Shown in pieces: positions 55,969 to 64,000 of a stretch of DNA of 64,000 nt; the first letter of the stretch is position 1; each line of letters begins with the position of its first letter. The DNA lies in the NCBI GenBank assembly GCA_029204225.1, contig CM055092.1:62178978-62242977 (forward strand), written 5' to 3'. Below the pieces are notes generated by a model, which was given only the letters and a program-made list of their open reading frames with translations, had not been told where the DNA came from and did not search any database. A program made the position numbers and the translations under genes. The DNA is from Diphasiastrum complanatum (taxonomy: Eukaryota > Streptophyta > Lycopodiopsida > Lycopodiales > Lycopodiaceae).

Positions 55969-56760
55969 AGTAAAATACAGCAGCATGAATGGAGGCAAAT
56001 TAACATAGGATTTAGGAGCGTAGAGGAGATAAATCCAACAGTGCACTGTAGTCGTAAGCCTACAACATGAGAAGTAGAAATAGGTCTATGCTCTAATGGA
56101 CCTAAAATAAGAAAGGACCCAAAGGAGTTAAAAATGAAATTTAGTTTAAAACTATTTGTAAACTCAAGTTCTTATGACACATGGTTTTGGGTGCACCAAA
56201 AACCCTAACCGTAGCTTTGTCTATAAGTAGGGATGTGACACAATTTTTTATTCACTTTTCATTGTCAAGAATAGCGATTGAGAGAGAGAAGAGACCCTCC
56301 TCCTACTTTTTCTTACATTGTGAAGCCCTCCTCTTTTGCTATTGTATGATTGATTGTAGATGAGTAAATGCTTGAATATTTTTGTTTAATCATGATAGGC
56401 TAAAAGCATGGTTTGGTGGTACAAAAAAAGAACCCATTTTTTATTGTAACTTCTGGTAGTGCATTTCACTTTTTGGAGATTTTACTACTCATAATTGTTT
56501 TCAGTCCACATTAATAAAAAACATAAATTTTTAGTGGTAAGTCCAATTTCAGCGGAGTTTAGTACCTTAAAAAGCGCTTGACGAGTGCTTTCAAATGGGA
56601 TGTAACACAATTTTTGAATCACTTTTCATTGTCAAGAATAGCGATTGAGAGAGAGAGGAGAAGCCTCCTCCTACTTTTTCTTACATTGTGAAGCCCTCCT
56701 CTTTTGCTATTGCATGATTGATTGTTGATGAGTGAATGCTTGAATATTTTTGTTTAATCA
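55969..56760 (+). pseudogene. Copia-V relic, copy 3 (partial, rearranged)
   Basis: It begins like 14467 and runs to the first tandem unit (56500-56590), then jumps back and repeats the 'gggatgtaacacaattttt...tttaatcatg' stretch (56597-56760, compare 56230-56395). It ends where Copia-III pol begins. No open ORF. Confidence 0.6.
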
Positions 56761-58560
56761 TGCTTCCCTCTACTGACAAGAATGTTGTAAGTAGAGATGT
56801 GATCTTTCATGAAGATCAGAAGTTTAACTTGAATGAAGCAAAGATCAAGGAGTCCCATGCAGGATCTACAATCATCAATTTTGATGCTATTCAATAAGTG
56901 GTGAGGCCAAGGCATGAGGAGGAGCAACTTCAAGCACCTAAAGAGAAAGATCCGAGCCAAGAAGGCTCATTTATGATGAGAGAGGAAGGCAAGTGGAAGG
57001 TGAACCTTCCTATCATACATTCTTCATATCAGATGAAGAGCCTAAAGATGTCCAAGAAGCACTTCAATCCAAGAAATGGGTTGAAGCAATGACCCTTGAG
57101 TTTGAGGCCTTGATGTCAAACAACACATGGGAGCTTGTAGAGCCACCAAGCAACATGCATGTCATTGGATGTAAGTGGGTATTTAGGATCAAGTACAACA
57201 ATGATGGATCCATCAACAAATACAAAGCAAGACTTTGTGCCAAAGGCTATTCTCAAATCAAAGGTCTTGACTATGAAGACACTTTTGCACCAGTTGCAAC
57301 TATAAGAATTCTCATTTCTCTTGCATGTTATCAGAATTGGAGGATGTTTCAGCTTGATGTTTCTAATGCCTTTCTCAATGGTTATCTTGAGGAGGAGATT
57401 TACATGGAGCAACCACCTGGATTTGTGAAAGAAGGTGAAGAATCAAAAGTTTGTCTTTTGTTCAAAAGTCTCTATGGACTAAAACAAGCACCAAGGTCTT
57501 GGTATGCAAGGCTCAACTCCTTTCTCGTATCACGCAGATTTTATCTTAGTGAATATGGCCCTTCATTGTACATTAAGTTTGTAAATAACTTTATAATTAT
57601 TCTTCTCATCTATGTAGATAATATCATTCTTAGTGGAAATAATAAGAAGTTAGTTGAAGAAACTAAACATGCACTTGGTAGTGAATTTAAAATGCAAGAT
57701 TTAGGAGTGTTTCACTAAATTTTAGGCCTTGAAATTGACTTTTGGAAAGATCATGCTTTCATAAGTCAAAGTAAATATGCACTTTCCATGCTTAAGAAAT
57801 TCCAAATGGAAAACTGTAAGGGCATAGATACACCAATGGAGCATATTGTAAAAGTTCCTCTAAAAGATGATGTAAGATCCTTCGAGGACATCACTCTTTA
57901 TAGGAGCCTTATTGGCTCACTTATATGGTTAACTGTGACAAGGCCTGATTTAAGTTTTAGTGTGCATAAGCTAAGCCAACACATGTAGGATCCAAAGATA
58001 TATCATTGGAAATGGCAAAAAGAATCTTGAGATATGTAATTTCTACCTTAGACTATCAATTGATCTATAAAGGAGATGAGCTAACTTTGATTGCTTTTTC
58101 AGATTTAGATTTTACAAGAGACAGGTTGGATAGGAAATTCACAAGTGCTTACACAATTTTTCTAGGAGGGAATCTAGTTTCTTGGCTATCAAAGAAGCAA
58201 ACAACTATATCCTTACCATCCTGTGAAACTGAGTACAAATTTCTTACAACCACAACAAAGGAGCTAAAGTGTTATGGAGATGAAGACCTTCCAATTATCA
58301 AGAATGATAACATCTCTGCTCAGGCTCTTGCAAACAATCTTGTGTTCCATGCAAGGAGCAAACACATCGAGGTAGCTCATCATTTTGTAAGAGAAAAAGT
58401 TATTGGGAGAGAGATCTTATTGGAGCATGTTGGATCTTAAAATTGTGTTGTAGATATTCTCACCAAGCCATTGCTCAAGAATGTTTTTATCAAGATGAGG
58501 TCTAACCTTGGCCTAATTTCAAAGTCTATGTTGGATAGGAACACATATTTTAAGGAGGAG
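56761..58560 (+). pseudogene. Copia-III pol, C-terminal half
   Basis: The integrase tail (VVSRDVIFHEDQKF) has a TAA near 56896 and a frameshift near 57000. RT follows in an open stretch 56993-57718 (FQLDVSNAFLNGYLEEE, SLYGLKQAPRSWY), but its catalytic box reads YVDN instead of YVDD, and a TAA replaces the expected Tyr codon before ILGLE. RNase H follows with losses (58006-58440, SKKQTTISLPSCETEY; SKHIEVAHHFVRE). A purine tract (AAGGAGGAG) ends at 58560. It is inactive. Confidence 0.88.
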
Positions 58561-58680
58561 TGTGAAGATTAGTAAAATTATATCTTCCTATCTCGAGTTT
58601 TGGGGCCATGCCTATCTTATTTCCATTGTATATTTTATTGTACATAAAAAGTATGTGAATTGAGCACATAAAGGCAAGTT
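58561..58680 (+). repeat. Copia-III 3' LTR start (truncated)
   Basis: TGTGAAGATTAG directly follows the purine tract, as an LTR should. After about 120 bases the sequence switches to composite-unit sequence ('caatggagattgggcc'). Confidence 0.65.
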
Positions 58681-59204
58681 CAATGGAGATTGGGCCATCA
58701 GTGAGGCGCACCCTTGTTTCTGAGATGTGCCCAGGTTGCCTTCCAAGATCACTGCTAACTCAATTCTGCATGGGTCATCCCTCTCCAATAAAAAATTGCA
58801 CTATTATACCCGAAGTACAAGTTGCGGATCGCATAGTAGCCATGGTTGAAGTGGGTTTCAAAATGCTGAATAGCAGCTCGATTTGTTTGTATTGAGGTTG
58901 GAATTGGAATCACAAACAACTTGTAAAAATGCTTTAGAAATCCTGGAAACACAACATAGAAATCATGCCATTTTTGTAAGTTGAAAATGCCAATCTATAT
59001 AGTATAGAACTATTTTAGAGAGAGAGTGTGTGTTTTTGTCGCCGAAAATGTCACGAACTGCCTGCAAAAAATATCACCATTTGCAAAGAAAAAAGTCAGA
59101 AAATATGTTTATAAAAAATGATATTAAAAAAAACACATACAAGCTTTTTTTCTTTTTTTTGGCATACACACATTTCAAATTTTTTTTTTCCCGCCCCGCT
59201 CGCT

Positions 59205-59238
<34 letters not shown>

Positions 59239-59800
59239 CAGGTCTCTCTCTCTCAATCAGGTCTCTCTCTCCCCATCTTTGTCTCCTCAACTTCTCTTGC
59301 TATATTTTTTTCTCCCTCTATCTCTCTTCCCCTCTTTGTCTCTCCCTCATGATTGAACTCCTCTTCCATGTAACCCAACAACCTTGTTCACAGGCATACA
59401 TGAGCACCATGCTCATCTACTGCAAAAGGAATCTGAATGTATCACAGATGTTGTTTGCACTGAATTCTTTGAAGCTCTCAACGAAATCGCCTCCTTGCAA
59501 TAAGAATGCCCTTCCCAGAGCTGCGCTTCCGCAAGCCTGTCCTCCAAGCTATGCGCATTCCCTACAAATACAAGGGGCGGAAACATCTTCACCATTTTGC
59601 TCGCTTGGGCACCTCCACAGTCATCACATTGGAAATGTACAATACACTAATCCCAACCCAAGGCTATGAGAGTGTCTAGCATCCCCCCGTGTCAACCGCC
59701 ACACTTTTCACAAACTCATCATGCCATAGTCGCACTCACTTTTTGTGCATTCCACTATAAAATTTTTATTTTGAAAAGTTTATAGTTGTCAACCATCACA
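58681..59800. repeat. Composite unit fragment, copy C
   Basis: Collinear with 6065-7150 and 43506-44540. It includes on minus the exon FLKHFYKLFVIPIPTSIQT... (58952-58830) and the partial exon DLGRQPGHISETRVRL, followed to the right by CT-rich sequence (59205-59260) and unrecognised sequence. The GIY-YIG exon and gene X are absent. It ends at about 59800 against Copia-II gag. Confidence 0.7.
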
Positions 59801-60165
59801 GAGGGGCGCCATCTTGAGGGAGTAAAATTTCTTCCTGAGATGTAGCTTGGAAGCTATATCTCGCACTTTGTATAATGTGCTCAAGATGTCCCAGACTTCT
59901 TTAGATGTCTGGGCTTCGGATACGTGGTCGATTTGAGTATCTGAATTATTGAGGATGATCACCACGAATGCCTTTCCATCCTTCAGCTTCCATCTGGAGA
60001 TTGCTACGTCGTCAGCTTTGGGTTTCCCTTCTGCACCTGTAACAACATCATCCAACTCCTTAGCCATTAGCACTATTTTCATCTTAAATTTCCACAGATG
60101 GTAATTGGCTCCATCAAGCTTGTCCATGATAGGTTTGGCTTTCCCTTGGAAATCCATGTGGAAGA
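59801..60165 (-). pseudogene. Copia-II gag N-terminal fragment
   Basis: On minus it starts MDFQGKAKPIMDKLDGANYH and reads openly for 122 codons through VVTGAEGKPKADD and WDILSTLYKVRDIASKLHL. It is cut at 59801. The LTR and leader lie to the right. Confidence 0.85.
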
Positions 60166-60313
60166 CTAGTCTAGGTGATAGGAATAATTATCAGTGACTT
60201 AAGTATGAAAATTTGCTGCTAAATTACAGAACAAGAAGACAATCACTCTATCAACTAGTAGAGTTTTGTTACTGTGGAAGCTTATCAGGCTACAGAAATT
60301 AGCTTTGATACCA

Positions 60314-60757
60314 TGCTGAAAAGAGGGTGTGAAATGAAGATAACTCGAAAAGAAACGAACACGAAAAGAAGCGAACTCAAAACTCAAAGAGAAATCAACT
60401 CGAAATTAAGTGAACTCAAAACTTGAAGAGAAACGAACTCGAATGGAAAATGTTTGTGCATAGCGGAATAAGCTATCTCACTCTTTCCTCAAGCATGACT
60501 ATGCCTATCGGACTCGAAGAGAATATTAGTAATAGAAATCATGTTCGATCTGATTACGTAGCCAAACGTTAAGCATCAAAAACATCTGAAAGATAATTTG
60601 TCGCGAACAGCCAGACAAATTACTAGTCGCAAATTATTTGCGAAGAGCTAGACTGATAATTAGTCGTGAATTATTCGCAAAAAGCTAGACTGATAATTAG
60701 TCATTTTATTCGCCTGTCTTATTTTACATGTAAATATACAGACTGTGCGACAACACA
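60314..60757 (-). mobile_element. Copia-II LTR, internally deleted
   Basis: It starts 'tgctgaaaagagg' and ends 'gcgacaacaca'. About 600 bases of the middle are missing, with the same junction as at 10440-10460 ('attagtc' then 'ttttattcgcctg'). Confidence 0.65.
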
Positions 60758-63700
60758 AGTGAAATACAGCAGCATGAATGGAGGTAGATTAACATAGGAT
60801 TTAGGAGAGTAGAGGAGATAAATCCAACAGTGCACTGTAGTCGTAAGCCTACAACATGAGAAGTAGAAATAGGTCTATGCTCTAATGGGCCTAAAATAAG
60901 AAAGGACCCAAAGTAGTTAAAAATGAAATTTAGTTTAAAACTATTTGTAAACTCAAGTTCTTATGACACATGGTTTTGGGTGCACCAAAAACCCTAACCG
61001 TAGCTTTGTCTATAAGTAGGGATGTGACAATTTTTGATTCACTTTTCATTGTCAAGAATAGCGATTGAGAGAGAGAAGAGACCTTCCTCCTACTTTTTCT
61101 TACATTGTGAAGCCCTCCTCTTTTGCTATTGTATGATTGATTGTAGATAAGTAAATGCTTGAATATTTTTGTTTAATCATGATAGGCTAAAAGCATGGTT
61201 TGGTGGTACAAAAAAAGAACCCATTTTTTATTGTAACTTTTGGTAGTGCATTTCACTTTTTGGAGATTTTACTACTCATAATTGTTTTCAGTCCACATTA
61301 ATAAAAAACATAAATTTTTAGTGGTAAGTCCAATTTCAGCGGAGTTTAGTACCTTAAAAAGTGCTTGACGAGTGCTTTCAAATGAGAAGAGAAATAGGTC
61401 TGTGCTCTAATGGGCCTAAAATAAGAAAGGACCCAAAGTAGTTAAAAATGGAATTTGGTTTAAAACTATTTGTAAACTCAAGTTCTTATGACACATGGTT
61501 TTGGGTGCACCAAAAACCCTAACCGTAGCTTGTCTATAAGTAGGGATGGGACGCAATTTTTGATTCACTTTTCATTGTCAAGAATAGCGATCGAGAGAGA
61601 GAAGAGAAGCCTCCTATTTTTTCTTACATTGTGAAGCCCTCCTCTTTTGTTATTGTATGATTGATTGTGGATGAGTGAATGCTGGAATATTTTTGTTTAA
61701 TCATGCTAGGGTAAAAGCATGGTTTGGTGGTACCAAAGAAGAACCCATTTTTCATTGTACATTTTGGTAATGCATTTCACTTTTTGGAGATTTTACTACT
61801 CATAATTGTTTTCAGTCCACATTTTAAAAAAAACATAAGTTTTTAGTGGTAAGTCCAATTTCAGCGGAGTATAGTATATTAGAAAGCGCTCGACGGGTGC
61901 TTTCAAATGATATGCTACATGACATACTTCCAAGCTATGGTTAAAAAGTTATGGCAAGTCAAAAGTATGAAATTTTTATTAATCATAATTTTTTGAGTCC
62001 ACATTAAAAGTGACATAATTTTTTTGTGGTAAGTCCAATTTCAGCGGAATTTGGTGTGTTATAAAGCGTTTGACGAGCGCTTTGCATTGATATTTTACGT
62101 GACATACTTTTGAGGTACGGTTAAAAGGTTATTGCAAGTCAAAAGTATTAGTTGAAAATAGTGTATAATAATACAAAAGTGCATTTCTACCCAAAAAAGG
62201 TAGTGTCTGTGAAAGTCCATGTTGTACCACCAAACCATTCTTTGAGCCGCTTTCACATTCTAGAATGATCATTCGCGCTAGCTCTTGCTTTTATCCATCG
62301 AATTCACAGAATCACACATTAGTAAAATAGGTGTTAGAAATACCATGGAAGTGATCATTAAGATCCATTAGGTAGGTTTTACTTTCATTGATCCCCTCCC
62401 TTGAGAAGATAAGCATCAAGAGGAGAAGATCTAGAGCCAAAGAAGCTTAGATAATCCAAGAAGAGGATCATAGCAAAACCAAAACCCCAAAAAGAGATAA
62501 AAAAAGGAAGATGCATCACCCACCCCCTCATGTAAGCCATTCCTTCTTTAGATCCAACACCAAGATTGACACCCTTGGTAGGCTTACATCCCATCTTAGA
62601 TCCGTAGTTTAACCTCCTACTACATCGATACTCACCCGGTTGGAGATCCAATGCCCTTGTTTGCCCTCTTGATCGCACCGATTAGGGAGGCATAGAAAGG
62701 GTCCAACAAGGACATCAGTTATGTTCATCGAAATAAAAATTGAATTTGTAAATGCTTCAAAGAACTCAAAGCTAATTATGAAATTCAAACTAGCAAATAC
62801 CATCACTTGAAAGGACCATTTGCTTTATCACATTTGTTGATGACTATTCTAGGTAGACATCGGTCATGTTTATCAAAAGAAAAATTAAATTTCTAAATGA
62901 TGATGAATTTTACAAAGCTACGCACAAAGTTTTTGGAATGAAGTTGTAGCCACAAACTCCTTAAGCTTGGTTTGAAAGAGTTAATTCTTATTTGATTCAA
63001 ATAAACTTGATCTTTTACTACTATTGCCAACATAAATGTTGATATAAAGCATTTCAATTCGAGATATTTGACTATTGCACACTATGTAGATGATACATTA
63101 GTTCTTAGTAGTAACTGAAGTAGTACAAGGGATTAAATCAAACCTTCATATAGAGTTTGATATTTTAGTTCTTAAAATCAGTATATTCAGGGTAACACTA
63201 TCTGGCAAAAGTCCCAATTCTGGCCACCAAATAAGCTATTTGGATTAGGTTCTTATTGCATGATTTATTTTTATACTAGCTACTACATATTTTATAATGT
63301 TTTTTCGAATAAAATGTAAAACATTTGCATGTTAATTCTTGAGAGTATTGAATTTTATATCGCTCCATGTATATGATCCAGCAATATCATTTATATTTTG
63401 AAGGAATACTCTACATCTTGTAACACTCTACATTTAACCTACAAAATTACTCACAAATTATGAGAGTCTGAAGATTTACTCATAAAATGAAGGTGTCTAC
63501 AAATTTACTCCTAAAGTTGGACAATTTGTAGAAATACACCATATTATGCTACAGGTAATACATCTATATGATATATTGAATATGCATACCTATGCTTTTG
63601 TAACTTGACGGAGAGTATAAATTTTGTATATAATGCCATTATTGCAATCAAGTGGCCAACAAAATATCGATCATCATCTAGCTAGTAGACTCATGCACAC

Positions 63701-63943
63701 ATTATGCTAAGCATTAAAGCAAATCCTATACAATAATGTCATCAATTAGACTCAAGTCATTGTTGTCTGAACACCATCACCATGGTGTAATGTATTCACA
63801 TGAATGAGCTATTAAGCTTCAAGCCATGCACAAATGAACTAAAAAAATTCCAATTGGTTTTGAATGGGTAAAAAACCCAATGAATTCAGTTCAGTGACTG
63901 TTCAGATCTGCCCATTGTTGCCGGATCTCTTGCACTCACAAAT

Positions 63944-63950
<7 letters not shown>
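60758..63950 (+). pseudogene. Copia-V relic, copy 4
   Basis: The longest relic copy. It repeats its own 5' part twice (60758-61380, then 61385-62160), carries the two-unit tandem repeat (61815-62155), a decayed integrase stretch near 62830-62900, and a YVDD-like box at about 63070-63100 ('cactatgtagatgatacattag', reading HYVDDTL). The tail 63260-63930 matches 16350-16975. Many stops. Confidence 0.6.

Positions 63951-64000
<50 letters not shown>
63951..64000. repeat. (CT)n microsatellite at window end
   Basis: An uninterrupted CT run of about 50 bases reaches the end of the window. The flanking words match those before the CT run next to the carbonic anhydrase gene. Confidence 0.95.

Overview
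The window is AT-rich nuclear DNA of a land plant. Evidence: spliced genes with GT...AG introns, a plant-type beta carbonic anhydrase gene, several plant Ty1/copia and Ty3/gypsy families, and a fragment of chloroplast psbA lodged in non-plastid sequence. I cannot name the species. Nearly everything is transposon-derived. The only recognisable ordinary host gene is the carbonic anhydrase (minus strand, about 17.1-18.9 kb).

Layout. 1-8.7 kb: an inverted-repeat arm, copia relics, then a composite repeat unit. That unit holds an unknown plus-strand gene with one intron (here 'gene X', to 4786) that converges on a minus-strand gene ending in a GIY-YIG nuclease domain, followed by about 2.3 kb of unrecognised repeat. 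8.7-17 kb: minus-strand Copia-II fragments alternating with a decayed plus-strand copia relic (Copia-V). 17.1-18.9 kb: carbonic anhydrase. 20.1-23.5 kb: the C-terminal part of a Pif1-like helicase and further exons on plus, then a scrap of psbA, then an inverted GIY-YIG copy. 23.5-25.2 kb: Copia-III relic. 25.3-39.6 kb: gypsy LTRs and a minus-strand gypsy-associated ORF split by a complete Copia-IV (27692-33333), which itself carries a probable solo LTR; then a decayed gypsy gag-pol on plus. 39.6-47 kb: a second copy of the 3-9 kb segment. 47001-52861: a complete, apparently intact copia (Copia-I) with LTRs that look identical and a TGTTT target duplication, inserted in a minus-strand Copia-II. 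52.9-64 kb: the rest of that Copia-II, its LTR, Copia-V relics, the pol half of Copia-III, and another fragment of the composite unit.

How it fits together. Segments about 3-17 kb and 41-64 kb share internal deletion junctions, so they look like old segmental duplications rather than independent insertions. Copia-I is the youngest layer. The most unusual item is the composite unit. Chaining overlapping copies gives an exon order of Pif1-like helicase, uncharacterised exons, then GIY-YIG nuclease, opposed by gene X. This may be an undescribed mobile-element family, but no single copy in the window contains the whole chain, and no termini or target duplications were found for it.
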